Source of the DNA: Saturnia japonica
Taxonomy: Eukaryota > Arthropoda > Insecta > Lepidoptera > Saturniidae
DNA: 64,000 nt
Direction: 5' to 3'
Assembly (NCBI GenBank): GCA_033032175.1
Contig: CM065310.1
Location: 4,154,001 to 4,218,000 of the forward strand
The notes below the pieces were generated by a model, which did no database searches, was not told the DNA's origin, and was given only the letters and a program-made list of their open reading frames with translations. The position numbers and the translations under genes were made by a program. Within the stretch, counting starts at the first letter, position 1. Every line of letters begins with the position of its first letter. This document shows positions 47,181 through 59,239 of this stretch, piece by piece.

Positions 47181-47284
47181 GGTTTTGAACTTGTTGTCCA
47201 ATAAATCAGTAAACTTTTATCCGTCTTACTAAGTCTAAAACAAGGTACGACCAATATATCTCTATTTCTATTATTAACATTATG

Positions 47285-48330
47285 CTGATCTTTGACAAAA
47301 TCTAACTAGACTAAGTTTTTGCGAATATACATTAAGTTATCAAGGATGTATTGGGAGGGCAAAGTTAATATACCATATTCTTGGAATTTGTTCTTAGGTG
47401 ATTCGCGAGGTCTCATGTTGTATATTGCTCGAATTGCCCGCTTTTGTAATATGAATATGGTATCTACCTCAGCTGGTGTTATATCATCCCCAAAGCAAAA
47501 TACTGTAAGACATTAAACTATGGAAGTAAGCAAAGTAGAGTAACCTCGCGGTGGCGATTATCTGTTAATTGACGAATCTTACGTACTGCGAATGCAGAAC
47601 TCTTCCCGCTAAAATTTAAATGTGCGGACCACACTGTAATTTTAAACCAAGCGTAATACCCAAGAAGACAGTACTATTAACTAAGCATACTAAATTACCT
47701 TCTATCTTGATACTACATACTATCAACACGCCGAAAATTGGTCAAAGTAAATCTCATACATTTGGTTTTGTTTGCATTTAGCAGTAAATTATTTAAAGCA
47801 AATCATTCAGAGATTTTAACCAAGGTATTTTTAATTGCCTAAGCTCCGAATCTACTATTTTCACTATAACTGAAGTATTGTATGCAAAAGAACCATGCCA
47901 GCACCGTTTTCAACCACCAACGTTAGATCGTTTATACATATAAACGAGAAACAAAAATTGTCCCAAAATCGAGCCCTGAAGGACGCCGATTTTAGCTAAT
48001 GATCCCGAAGACATTGCCCCATTTACATTATTTTCTGACAGCGGTATTTTAAATAAGAAATTAGCAGGTCGAGAGATGTTCCACACTCACCATAGTGTTT
48101 CAGCTTAAGTATAAGCGTACTGTTGTCAACACAGTCGAAGGCCTTTGAGAGATCAGAGAACATACCGATTGCATCCTGCGACTTCTTCCAGGCCCTAAAT
48201 ATATGACTTAGCAGCGTTTCACCAGTGTCATTAATTGATTTTGATTTCATGAAACCATACTGCCGACCATCCAAAATCTCTTGTGCTTTGAAATATTTTA
48301 CTAGATTCTTAAGTATCGCTACGACCCTAA
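47285..48330 (-). pseudogene. CR1/Jockey-group LINE reverse transcriptase
   Basis: Read from high to low coordinates. FKAQEILDGRQYGFMKSKSI (48300-48230) is followed by FSDLSKAFDCVDNSTLILKL (RT block A, around 48170-48110), then GVLQGSILGQFLFLVY (47990-47941, the QGSILGPxLF block). LLLNANKTKCMRFTL lies near 47780 and SGKSSAFAVRKIRQLTD near 47600-47550. EVDTIFILQKRAIRAIYNMR and GILTLPSQYILDNLMYIRKN lie at 47470-47300. The FADD active-site box has decayed to FAYNT, and many stops and shifts are present. The order and spacing fit one 5'-truncated APE-type LINE. The 3' terminus was not located. Confidence 0.85.
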
Positions 48331-48394
48331 GGACGACTCTCTAGAAATAGCCACGAATTTTAAAAAATCTAGCAAGTTGTAGACAAGTGCTTGA

Positions 48395-48505
48395 AGGGAG
48401 AACAAGGATAGGTTGCACGGGAGCGTTGACGGCGACGCGGTGTAGAGTTGATCGAATAAACGTAACACGAGAGAAAACGTGAGGCACAGCTGGGTCATTA
48501 TATTA
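48395..48505 (+). mobile_element. Family D fragment
   Basis: gggagaacaaggataggttg, cacgggagcgttgacggcga and gtgaggcacagctgg match the family D 3' half. Confidence 0.55.
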
Positions 48506-48509
48506 TGAA

Positions 48510-49060
48510 AGATTGTATGACAAAAATATGTATATTATAGATATGTAGAATAATTATTGAAATCGGAAACCGTGTTTTCGATTATCAATTATTTTTAGAG
48601 TTAAATATCATCGAGAATACTATCATGATCGAAATAAATTAAGAGATGTGGATAAGCTATGAAAGTAATATAATAAAAATAAACTATAACAATTGAGATC
48701 GCAGCCCGGAACACTTGACATACATGCCTTTCGCAAACATAGTACTGACTGTCTGACGTCAAGCAACAAGATGGTGGATGATCATTTGCCCCGTCAATAT
48801 ATATATCGATTCGTGTAGTAAAAAAATTAGGTTACGAAAACAATGAAAACATACATTTTTCCTCGGAATCAAAATTGCATAAATGTATAATGGCGTTCGA
48901 TTAATTCGGTTACCTACTTTTTTATATTTTAATCTAACCTAGGTTAAAGGACCATAGAATGCAAGCTGCACGTAGTTATTAAAACAATATTAAAATTCTC
49001 AAAAGTCCATTGTTAAGGAAGTTATTTGTTATAATGTTTTATAAGAGGTGTAGAATTACA
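48510..49060. other. No gene seen
   Basis: AT-rich, nothing recognised. Confidence 0.45.
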
Positions 49061-49065
49061 TCTTT

Positions 49066-49290
49066 AGCACTGAGATACCAAAGACAACCTCACCTGCACG
49101 TGGTGCACCCTGCTGAGCAACGAACGAGCAAATGGCGATAGTGGGATGGTAGGGTTTTCCCGACCTGGTCTAGACCACCATACATGTGATGAAAACTCCG
49201 TCATAGTGACTCGCTTTAGTGTGTCGGGTTTCGGATTCAGCCTGTGCAAATTTAGTTAAATTAATGCAGGCCGGCATGACAGCGGAAAAA
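49066..49290 (-). repeat. Family B copy, reversed
   Basis: Reverse strand: ccgctgtcatgccggcctgc, attaatttaact, cgaaacccgacacactaaag and cactatgacggagttttcat, collinear with 11430-11545. It then extends about 100 bases further (ccatcccactatcgccattt) than the other copies. Confidence 0.6.
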
Positions 49291-49294
49291 AATG

Positions 49295-51000
49295 ATTAGA
49301 ATCATCGTCCTTACAATGATAACAATTGATAGTCTAAATGCATATTTTTATGTTTTAGTAAGATAGTAAATACATAATTTTATTGAATAAAAATAATTTT
49401 TATGGCGAGAAAAATTTACGACCATACTTTGGACCTTGAGACAGAAGAACTCATGCAAACAAACAAAATATTTATTTGTTGTCGGGATTCCAAACGAAAT
49501 GTTTTTATCCCCCCGAAACATATATACTTACATAAAAACATTACAAGATATTATTTTGAATGTCTGACGAAATCTCAATAAAATGGTTGTTCTTTTCGGA
49601 TTTATGCAAATAAATAAATCACGGACGAGCGCATTAATAAAGGAAAACAACATCGAGACGAAATGCGCTTCATATATAATATTTAAAGAGAAAACAACGC
49701 AGTAACATCGCGCCTTTTTAATTTAATATCATGGTAGTTTTTATCAACGCCTGACACACAGCCTGCCCATGTTGATAAAAGGCGAGACCAAGCGCGTAAA
49801 AGTGCCGCTACAATATATAATCTATGTAAAAAAACCATCGTTGACAGTAACTGATAAGATTGTGTAGGCACACAACAGTCCATTGCTATTACGAAAAGCT
49901 TTCATTACACATTATTTGATATACGGGTGAAATCACTGATCGGAACTAGAATGCGTCACCGATAGAAAGTTGACTGAAACGAATAGATTTTAAGGCTCGA
50001 ATTCCTTTGAAACGATTATCGTATATTGAACTATTACATAATAGATTCGATATAACGTTACGATGTAAACGATACGATCTTCCACACGCTTCAGTGGACA
50101 TTCCCGCCGCAAAACTACTATGGTTTGTAACAAATATTCAATAACTACGACAACGGGGGGATGTTTATGTTATGGTTTACGAGCATCGGGCTTCATTGTT
50201 AAAATTCCACGTGTAAAAATACAAACACTAGAACACAGCTTATAACTGTATTATTTATCCATAATATTTTAACATATTTTATACATCTTGTGTACATCTA
50301 TTACTTCTGAAGGACTAGACCGATTGAGCTCAAATTTTATAATATATTTGTGTATGTTCTATAGATATATTAGGAACCGATAGATTGTGCTGTGGTCGAG
50401 CTATTAAGCTAGCTCTCCTATAAATGTTTATTAAACATATAACGGCGACTTTTTACTTAACTCTTCTCATCACCAGCCGGCTTAGCTTACCCACTGTTGA
50501 GCAACAGGCCTCTTTGTGCAATGTGCAAGCAATTAATCAATTTTTTTATACTATTATTGTGCACAAGTTTCATTGGAGCACAAAACCACTTCAATTTATG
50601 TAGGTACTCAGTTATGATGTAAAATATGTAATATACAAATAGGATATAGGTACACTTTGTTTTAACAACATTAAATTTACTTTCCCTTCTAAATAAGGCC
50701 ATAGCAGTCTTACGTCAATATAATTATGCGGCTCTCTACTTGAGAGTTAGAATTTATCAAACTAAAATTTACGATTTTTGTTATGGTCTTTCCAATGTTA
50801 CAATAACGTTATCAAACTTGTATGCATGCATAACATTCAACATGGGTAAGGCATTGGATAATGTTTCGACTCTATCACAAACCTTTAATTAAATATGTAT
50901 TGGGGTTTTTATTAAATTCAATTAATCGTTGTCAATAATTATTACATTTAATAAAATTGGAATGAAGCAGCAGAGGCATTTTTAATACTAGCTCGGCAAA
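49295..51000. other. No gene seen
   Basis: AT-rich; 50240-50400 holds a diverged repeat-like phrase (gaaggactagaccgattgag). No gene recognised. Confidence 0.4.
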
Positions 51001-51004
51001 AAGT

Positions 51005-51300
51005 ATCTACAGCACCTGAGGGAAAGTACTGTGGACTTCACAAACAACGCCGACAATCAGAGAGACCAATTTCACCGGCAGTTGTCGATGACATTCCGGC
51101 CTGCTGAAATGCCTCTTCACGTCCCCTTTGAAGGACCCAATATCATAGGAAGGTGGGAACACGTTGGCTGGAGACCAACCAACATCTGCACGGTACGGTA
51201 AGGATAAGAATTTGCGAACTTCTTCTTGGCATATAAAGCATAACATTCCACCAAATGTTACGCTATTTATAACTAACCTTCAAAAGGACTGCTGTTCTGA
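51005..51300 (-). pseudogene. LINE pol C-terminus
   Basis: The reverse strand reads RADVGWSPANVFPPSYDIGS, then FKGDVKRHFSRP, an ending related to 42731-42870 (VFPPYNIGSFKRNVKR). The frame continues to a stop at 51007. The remark ggactgctgttctga at 51287 links it to the tail family at 27755. Confidence 0.55.
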
Positions 51301-51309
51301 AATTAGTTA

Positions 51310-52880
51310 GTATTAAGTTGGTACTCGTGAGGAGTGAGTTGAAATAAACTCATTTACCAGTGCGTGGTATCAATCCTAACATTCGAACCGTAACACAGCA
51401 TCATAAGCACTGCTGCTTAGCGGCAGATATACTTGTGACGTTGGCGCTTCCGCAATCTCTTATTCTATTACACAACTTAAAAAATGGTGCACACACCTTT
51501 AAAAACACGCGAGAGGACTTTACTTTTTAAGAACGATTAGGTATCTTGAAATATATACAGTATGCAAAGATAACTTATTACTACATTGCATATAATATTA
51601 CTCCTGTAAACAAGTCGAGTATATGCATATGAACAGGCGTTCGGTATGAAATGCGCGAATATATTGCGTGGAGGGGTAACATAACAACTTAATTTTTTGT
51701 TAACACAAGATTTTTCTTTCCTCGTAATTTACGTAGCGCGGGCTATATTATATGAATATCGAATATTAAGTAGTAAACTCAAAAAAAAAATCGAGGTAAT
51801 TTCTAAACCAATAATGATTTCCAAAACTTACGATTTTGCATATAGACGAATATTCATATGTCGATTTCCCGGTAGCAAAACCGTCATAAAAACTGAAATT
51901 TAGTTTAATTCAAAACAAACAGAGATTTTTTATTGGCATGTCTGGCTTTCTCTTTCTAGGTCGAGCACGCAACGCCCAAGGCTATTCAATTAAAACACCT
52001 CATTCACGCCTGTCATAATCATAGAAAGTCGTCTACATAATTTATTGATGAAGCAATTTAACGGTAAATAAATCTGCTACCGTGTTACTCTTATGATACA
52101 CTTTAAAACTATTAATGCATGTTACAGTGAATAAATAACATTTATTGAAAACCTATGATTTTAATCATATTTATATTCCATATCAACATGAGACTGAAAT
52201 CAACTCTGAGTGTATATTTCGCTTGGAGACCTTTTTTTTTTTTTTTATAAGCTCAATTTCCAGTAAGTCACACATTATTATGGTGCTCTATATTAAATTT
52301 TGAAATTAACGCTTTTTTCGTAGAATCAAATTCACAAAGGACAAAATTTTAAAAGCAAATTATTTTTTTTTAATGAACCATTGTTTGAACACAAGTTGTG
52401 TACTTTGTACACACGTAAAAAGTTATAAGTTTTTGGCGTCACAGAACAAAAATAACTCCAAAACATTTATCCCGCGCGCCAAAAACACGATGAAGTCAAC
52501 CATCAAAGATAATAATGTGAATTAATTCTAAATACTTTTTTAAATTCATTGTGTAAAATAATTTAACTGTGTATTAATTGGATTAAAATAATGTTTATTT
52601 ATACACTGAAAATTTATTTGAACAATTAAAAACAAAAAAATACTCTACAGTCATAAGGAAAGATTTTTAAATTTTTAAATTAATTGTAGTCTGAATTATT
52701 TCAGAGCATGTCCGTGACGCGAAATCACGATATTTTACCCATCAAAAAAGTCAAACACGCATATGATACAGTCGAATAAATAATACGTCACGAACATGTC
52801 GAGGTCATCGGTGACGCGAACCCATAAGTTATTCCCCTACCAAATATCTATCAACGAGGCTAATGAAGTTGTCACTTCAA
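51310..52880. other. No gene seen
   Basis: AT-rich with a T15 run at 52232-52246. No frame or repeat recognised. Confidence 0.45.
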
Positions 52881-52884
52881 AAAT

Positions 52885-53130
52885 AGTTCTATGGGTAACC
52901 ATTGAAAAGAGATGATCTTCCGCCCAGACTACTGCTGTGTCTGGCGGGCAGCTGCCCAACGGATTTTTTTTTTTGTATAATATACTCAATTGTTCGGTTA
53001 ATTTTGATATCGCGATGTTGGATGCGTCGTATGTGGCTCGATAGATGTCTCTATGTACGATGCGTCAGTTATGGCGAGGATAGATGTCGCTATATTGATG
53101 TCGCTACAGTTATAATAAACTTCATCGTGT
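52885..53130 (+). mobile_element. Family G repeat, forward copy
   Basis: tctatgggtaaccattg, gtgtctggcgggcagctgcc, ttcggttaattttgatatcg and cgatgttggatgcgtcgtat, then gtggctcgatagatg. The reverse complement of the same blocks lies at 54225-54400. Confidence 0.7.
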
Positions 53131-53134
53131 AGCA

Positions 53135-53810
53135 TTTCCGTCACATATTGGAGACGCAGCTCTCAATTTTAACCTCTAATAAAAGCGTCAAAAGAAACAA
53201 AACTTAAAATTACAAAAGTAATAACAATGAATATTTTTCCTGGCCTAGACTTCTCTGGTAACAAATGAAAGTCACGTGCCGTTTTGTTATGGCATCTCCG
53301 TTCCGTCGGGCTATTATATTTATTATCCACGATACACATTCGAGTTATTGTAATCACGTACGTATTGAGTCTCCGGAGCTGAATGTATCTATTTTTGAAG
53401 AGTCACTTGTGTGAACATGGGTACTCTAACCTTGGACTGTGGACATATGTATATAAAATAACAACAAAAAACGATTTCCTAACAATATAGCTATTAGGAA
53501 AGCTATTTAAAAACGTATTTCAGGAATTAAAATCTCATTCAATAATAAATTCTCGTTTTTGCCGCGATGTTATTTTTTACATAAAAACAAAACGACTAAT
53601 TTGTTAAATGTCTCGACCTACATATCTGCACCGGAAAAATATTATCAACAATTTTTTTTATTTTATTATCTGTTTATTGTCTTAATAATATATGTATTTG
53701 CTAACGTTGTCAGTGAAGGATTATGATTTTAATACCGGATGTTAGATACGTTTTTATTGTACTCTACGCGTTGGCATATCTATCTTAAAATAATGGACAA
53801 ATGAGTGAAG
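53135..53810. other. Unassigned spacer
   Basis: 53140-53175 matches 33512-33560. The rest is AT-rich with no gene seen. Confidence 0.4.
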
Positions 53811-53814
53811 TTGC

Positions 53815-54030
53815 ATTTTTAAACGACTTCCAAAATAGACGCGAGGTTACTCAATTCGAATGTATTTTTTTTTGTGGATGTTCAGGTATAATTTCTTTTT
53901 GTTTATGAACCGATTCGGATGATTCTTTTTTGTTTATTATAATTTCATTGACATTGGACCTTCAACTTTGAAGATACACCAGGGAAGTCTTCAAAATCAT
54001 TGAAATTGTTATTCTTTTCGTCTTGGCTTA
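53815..54030 (-). mobile_element. MITE, AAAACCGACTTC family, copy 2
   Basis: Plus strand begins tttttaaacgacttccaaaa. It contains gaaccgattcggatgattct, cattgacattggaccttcaa and ctttgaagatacaccaggga, the reverse of blocks in 4048-4280, 60800-61000 and 62680-63195. Confidence 0.75.
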
Positions 54031-54080
54031 ATTGCATTATTACCAAATGCACTTCAAATAACTATATTTATTGTTAGTAC

Positions 54081-54405
54081 TAGCTCTTTCCCTGCAGCTT
54101 CGTTCGCGTCATAGTTGAGTTATGTCCCATTATATGTTTTTACGTCCCATTCTAACTGAATAGCTAAATACTAATTTTCATAGAGCTATCTTTAAAAAAA
54201 GACGAATTTTCAGAAAACCCCATATCCCCTTTATCACCACATCTATCTCACCACATACGACGCATCCTACATCGCGATATTAAAATTAACCCAACAATTG
54301 AAATAGATACAAAAACCCGACAACAACCGTAGGGCAGTAGCCCGCCAGACATAACACCCGTCTGGTCGGAGGATCCTCCCTTTGTCCCATAGGTTTAACT
54401 TTAAT
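54081..54405 (-). mobile_element. Family G repeat, reverse copy, with retroelement head
   Basis: 54081-54120 (tagctctttccctgcagctt, cgttcgcgtc) is a forward repeat head of the CTAGCT..CTTCG..GCG kind. 54225-54400 (catacgacgcatcctacatc, gcgatattaaaattaaccca, cagtagcccgccagacataa) is the reverse complement of 53070-52885. Confidence 0.65.
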
Positions 54406-54554
54406 ATATACGAGAAATTTAGAGCATTCAAATTTCTAGCTTCAAGCTTCGAAATTTTGTACGCAAAAATGATGAGGAACAGAAATAATTATAATCATAA
54501 CTTTTGAAGTTTACCTTGCAAAAACAAAATTAAAAAATACTTTATTCAATTTAG

Positions 54555-55100
54555 ACCCTGAGTAGGCAAATATTTATGAACGTCAAAACGCCATCACCGG
54601 TTCGAAAAACATCCCAGTCATTGAGAAGAGCCGGTATGAAACTCAATCTGGTTTATCAATATGTAATATCTTTTATTAGTATTTGTTTTTTACTTTTGTT
54701 ATAAGAAATGATGTCTTCGTATTAACTTGTACGGAAAAGGCGTCAATAGACGGAAGTTCGAATCCCTAAGAGTCCTAGCTTCGTTAAAGGAAAACATCGT
54801 TATGAAACCATAGTTTGATTTTGGTCCATTTTTTAATGTCAACCTGGCTAGCTACCGTTCAACTTTCGCCAAGCACCTATAGGTATGTGTTCCGGCATCT
54901 TCACTAGAGAGCCAGCTCCCGCCACTAGGCTTAGCGTGTTACCATCTCCGGCCACGTCGTCACTTACCGTCAGATAAGGAAGAGAGGAACTCACTTCCGA
55001 AAATCACTATCATTCAAGTTAATGATCCACTCTATAAAATCCTTTCAAAAGTAAAAGCCGCTTTACTGCAGTCTTTCAACTTTTCGGTAAATCGGTACTG
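54555..55100 (+). mobile_element. Family F copy split by an insertion
   Basis: The first half at 54558-54656 (tatgaacgtcaaaacgccat, catcccagtcattgagaaga, gccggtatgaaactcaatc) and second half at 54980-55095 (aggaactcacttccgaaaat, cactatcattcaagttaatg) correspond to one continuous copy at 46880-47180. About 320 bp between them include a reversed family C repeat (54835-54985). Confidence 0.6.
54835..54985 (-). repeat. Dispersed repeat family C, reversed
   Basis: Plus strand ctggctagctaccgttcaac, ccaagcacctataggtatgt, gttccggcatcttcac and ccactaggcttagcgtgtta, the reverse complement of 29930-30115. Confidence 0.65.
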
Positions 55101-55104
55101 TGAT

Positions 55105-55630
55105 TTGGAACCTTTAATTATTTTTATTTGTTCATTTTTTTTTTTCAACTCTACAAAATAAATCCCATCGCTTAACAAACCCTTAAAAAAACTACCTGGC
55201 GATATCGCTTGGATCAGAGATCGTGCCCATGCCGGGGAGGTGTTTCTATTTATGGTTGAATTTTTTCATTATAATTTAACATTTTGGCTCATAATAACTT
55301 ATAATGTCCTCATATATTCAAATGGAATATGAAATTAATTTTAGTGTTCGCATTATCATTACTTTTAACTGTTTTGTTTTTCATAAATATATATGTCGTT
55401 ATAATGCTGTTATTTATATACTTTTAAATTGAAAAAGATCTGCCAATTAAAGACAGGCAATAAATTATGGTAATAATTATAATTATGTAAATGTATGGTT
55501 ATTTAGAATAAAAAAATTAAATGAACAATAACTTAACGTATAAAATGTTACGGGTTATTATTTCATAACTGAATTAATTTATGTATATTTATTAATTATT
55601 AATTTAATTAATTAATAATTAATTATTTAA
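55105..55630. other. AT-rich, near-palindrome at the end
   Basis: 55590-55622 (attaattattaatttaatta...) is close to self-complementary and immediately precedes the LINE end at 55635. No gene seen. Confidence 0.5.
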
Positions 55631-55634
55631 TAAC

Positions 55635-55787
55635 GGCCCCCACTAGATGCAAAGACGACCTAATAAAGGTCGCTGGGAGCCGTTGGGTGCAGGCCACACA
55701 AGATCGGTCGCTCTGGAGATCTATGGGGGAGGTTTATGTTCAGCAGTGGACGTCCTGCGGCTGAAATGATGATTATTATGATGATGA
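55635..55787 (+). mobile_element. 5'-truncated RTE-like LINE end
   Basis: An intact terminal frame of 43 codons: TRCKDDLIKVAGSRWVQATQ, DRSLWRSMGEVYVQQWTSCG, then TGA at 55762 and a tail of ATG/ATT triplets (atgatgattattatgatgat). This is the end of the polyprotein following the RxRWxDDL block. It shares almost every base with 22048-22152 over the overlap. Confidence 0.85.
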
Positions 55788-55789
55788 AC

Positions 55790-56180
55790 TGAATTAAAAA
55801 GTGTGAATATAGCGCATGTTGCCTATGTAATTAATTAGTTTGCCATCAAGCAAAAACTTAAAAGATAAAAGTCAGTACCGAAATTAGTTTGCAATGGAGA
55901 TATCAAAAAGATTTTTTTTATTAAGGAGTCGTTGACGACTGTAGCACGGTTAATACTAGTACTGTCATCAGCACAATAATTATTAATATATAATTAATGT
56001 CATTACATTATTAGTCATTGTTATAAGATCGCCGTTAATGCGACTGCCCTTATGGTCTGTGAGACGCGGGAGAGAAACAAGACTGACGAATATGCTAGTT
56101 TAAGTAGTTTATTCTGTTGATTGCCGTCCATCGGCGGCAACAGACGTTTGACGTGGGTGCTTTCTCAGTCTTATTTTTGT
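55790..56180. other. No gene seen
   Basis: Flanking sequence between two LINE copies, no recognised feature. Confidence 0.45.
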
Positions 56181-56182
56181 GA

Positions 56183-57625
56183 CTGCTACACTGCTTGCTG
56201 TATAAAAAAGGTGACCCAGCGGACATAGAAAACTATCGCCCGATAAGTCTCATGCCATGTCTCTACAAACTATTTGCCTCTTGCCTACTTGAAAGAATAT
56301 CCTCTGACATCGACATACACCAACCGATCGAGCAATCTGGATTCAGAAGTGGTTTCAGCACAGTGGATCACATTCAAATAGTTGACCAGATGATAGAGAA
56401 ATATTCAGAATTTCGCAGACCATTATATGTAGCGTTTATTGACTACAAAAAGCATTTGATTCTGTATCACACGACAGCATCTGGGAAGCATTGAAAACAC
56501 AAAATGTAAATGAAAAACACATAAATATCTTGAGAAACATCTATACTAATTGTTCAAGTAGAGTCAGGTTAGATAGAATTGGCACAAAAATCAGAATAAA
56601 CTGATGCGTGAGACAGGGTGACCCGTTATCTCCAAAACTTTTCATAGCCATTCTGCAACTTATAATGAAAAATTTACCATGGTCCAAGCAAGGCATCAAT
56701 ATAGATGAGAATTTCCTAAGCCACCTCAGGTTCGCCGACGACATCATTTTGTTCTCGGAGAATTCACAACAATTAAATATCATGATAAATGATCTACATC
56801 ATGCCAGTATAAAAGTTGGATTGGAAATGAACCTGGACAAAACAAAAGTTATGACCAACCACCACAAGATACCTATTTTGGTAAATAACATTCCTCTCGA
56901 GTTCGTACAAAATTACGTATATCTAGGCAAACTGATCTCTTTTAGCAAAGGAAGAAATATAGAAGAAGTAGATAGAAGAATAGCTATCACTTGGAAGAAT
57001 TACTGGGCTCATAAGGAAATATTCAAATCGCAGCTCCCATTGCCAACTAAAAAAATAGTTATGGATTCAGAAATATTACCATGTCTCACCTACAGTTGTC
57101 AAACTTGGACACTCGATCTCAAAACTAGAAATAGAATCCAGACTACACAAAGAAGAATGGAGAGAAGTTGCCTAAGTATTAAATTAAAAGACAGGATTAG
57201 GAATGTGGATATTCGCAAGAAAACAAAGGTTACTGACGCCTTAACATTTTCGCTACAGAGAAAATGGAAGTGGGCAGGTCACGTGGCGAGATATGATGAC
57301 AATAGATGGACTTTAAGATCTGTAGAATGGACTGGGCCATGTGGTAATAGATCGAGAGGCCGGCCTTGTGTCAGATGGGCAGATGAGATAGTGGCGACGG
57401 CAGGTTGAAGATGGCTAGATACAGCAACAGACAGAGAAAAGTGGAAGACCTTGGAGGAGGCTTTTACCCGAAGGGGGTCCACACAAACTACATAATCATA
57501 TGCACAATATTTGAAATGTAATAATTTGCGTTAGTTTTTAAATTGTCATATTTTTATAGTTTCTAATTAGTTTTTAGTCATATTATTTGTGTGGAATTAA
57601 ATAAAGCTTTATTATTATTATTACA
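56183..57625 (+). pseudogene. RTE-like LINE, 5'-truncated, best preserved in the window
   Basis: Such LINEs copy their RNA into DNA at a nicked target. The copy enters in the fingers: LLYKKGDPADIENYRPISLM (from 56189), FRSGFSTVDHIQIVDQMIEK, then FIDYKK near 56455. One base is lost after this, and the shifted frame continues FDSVSHDSIWEALKTQN. A stop at 56602 directly precedes VRQGDPLSPKLF (56611). 56608-57408 is open for 266 codons: LRFADDIILFSENS carries the catalytic Asp pair (around 56735-56750), then NLDKTKVM, YVYLGKLISF, GHVARYDDNRW and RGRPCVRWADEIVATAG. A TGA at 57406 interrupts, and RWLDTATDREKWKTLEEAF ends at a stop at 57493. The 3' UTR ends with aataaa and (ATT)n at 57600-57625. One deletion and two stops make it inactive but young. 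Confidence 0.92.
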
Positions 57626-57629
57626 CATG

Positions 57630-58445
57630 AGATTATTCTACCACGTTGGAATTACCGGCGTTGCGTTAAAAAAAAACTATACAGTCAACCAAAAGTAATG
57701 CTTTGATGTGTACTCAGCAAATTGTACTTTGAATCTATATCGAATATTAAACTCAAAGAAGCTTTACTTTAACCTCATGTAAATATTACACATACTATTT
57801 TTGTTCCTTATAGTAGTTTTAGTTCACCATTTTAATAAAGACAACACTATAGTGTATATTAATTATTTTTATTATCATTAGATGTCTTTCACATTTACAA
57901 TAATATATCTTAAGATATAATATAATATAATCTCAATACCCTGTATACCCCGTACACACCCGTCGTCCCGCGTCCCGCAAGCTATCAGGTGGGTCGCACT
58001 TAAATGGGCGAATTATAGTTATTAAATAAATATTCTGTTCTAATGTTTTCTATTACGATAAGTGTTACCTTCATAAGTAGAAGCGTTTATAATTACCATA
58101 CATAGAACATTGCAGATTGGTGAAATAGCGCGCATATTGTTTATACAACAACAACCATTAGGTAAATAAAATATTTTATTTAATAATACGATTTCAAATT
58201 AAAATCAGAACACATGGAACATGCCATCATGACATGTTACTGTTGTATCCAATCTCTGTTACGACATTTTTAACAGAAATAAACTGTATTACGAAATAAA
58301 AACTAGTCCGTGACATTCTTTAATTAAAATACATATTCCGAATAAATTAATCATTCTATTGAACTGGTAGAACTTACATACATATATTTAGTACATCGAA
58401 TCTTGAAAGGATCTCCAGTAAACCAGTAGATATAATAAATACCGG
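57630..58445. other. No gene seen
   Basis: AT-rich except a GC patch at 57945-57980 (cccgtcgtcccgcgtcccgc). Nothing recognised. Confidence 0.45.
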
Positions 58446-58449
58446 TATA

Positions 58450-58690
58450 ATTATCTATACTTATATAAATCTGTAGTTCTTTTTGTGCAAGATTTTTTTT
58501 GTTTTCTTCAAATATCTTAATAGACGTATACTATAAAGGACACTTGATCACGAACATGACTTTAAAAATTTGTCTGTTTCTATTTCCTAATTTAATTCAA
58601 AAACAGTTTGGCCGATTTTTATGAAATTTTGAACACGAGAAGCGTAATAATAATATGTAATAAACTAAATTATTGAGTAATTTTAGTCTA
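58450..58690 (+). mobile_element. Family I-like repeat
   Basis: tctatacttatataaatctg, gcaagattttttttg and aaacagtttggccgattttt, then atgaaattttgaacac. The opening is like families at 43225 and 62425 but the body differs. A related, separate lepidopteran repeat. Confidence 0.4.
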
Positions 58691-58963
58691 TAGATAAAAA
58701 TCATAAAACAATACAAACCTGGAAAAAGTTATTGTTTATTTATTTAATTTTCCCTTTGGAAAATTAATATTATTTTTCTGTGCGTCCCGTGATTTGAAGC
58801 CGCGCCGATTAAAAAACATGACGTCACCATTCAGGAAATATGAGGTTAGATTTTGCGTAAGTTGTCACATTTGCCATTGTTATCATACAAAAATGATATA
58901 TAAAATGAATTCTGACGTCACGGGTCCATAATGCGGCCTTTTTGAGACGTATTATTTGTTTAA

Positions 58964-59219
58964 CTGCCTCGTTAGCCTAGTGGTCGTAAGCGAGACTGCT
59001 ATGAGCGAGGTCATGGGTTCGAATCCCAGGCCGAGCAAAGTGTTATTGGGTTTTTCCTATGAAATTCTCAGTAGCAGCTCGGTGTTTGGTTTCGTGCCCG
59101 ACTAATGGCAATAGGCTCGCCTCCTATTACATCGGACCTAAAAACATATTCGGCGATCTGTGGGTGTACAAATGTACACCCTGCCTAACCCTTCGGGGAA
59201 TACAGGCGTGATGGTATGT
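58964..59219 (+). mobile_element. Complete tRNA-derived SINE with target duplication
   Basis: 256 bp, starting ctgcctcgttagcctagtgg (A-box tagcctagtgg) with B-box gggttcgaatccc. Body: attctcagtagcagctcggt, cgactaatggcaataggctc, tgtacaccctgcctaaccct. End: aggcgtgatggtatgt. Both sides carry the identical 14-mer TATTATTTGTTTAA (58950-58963 and 59220-59233), which proves insertion by target-primed reverse transcription and fixes both ends. The source LINE is unknown; it should share this 3' end. Confidence 0.95.
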
Positions 59220-59239
59220 TATTATTTGTTTAAATTAAA

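Noticed and set aside
55590..55622. AT palindrome as replication origin or terminator
   Set aside because: Near-palindromic AT runs are expected at this composition; no other support.
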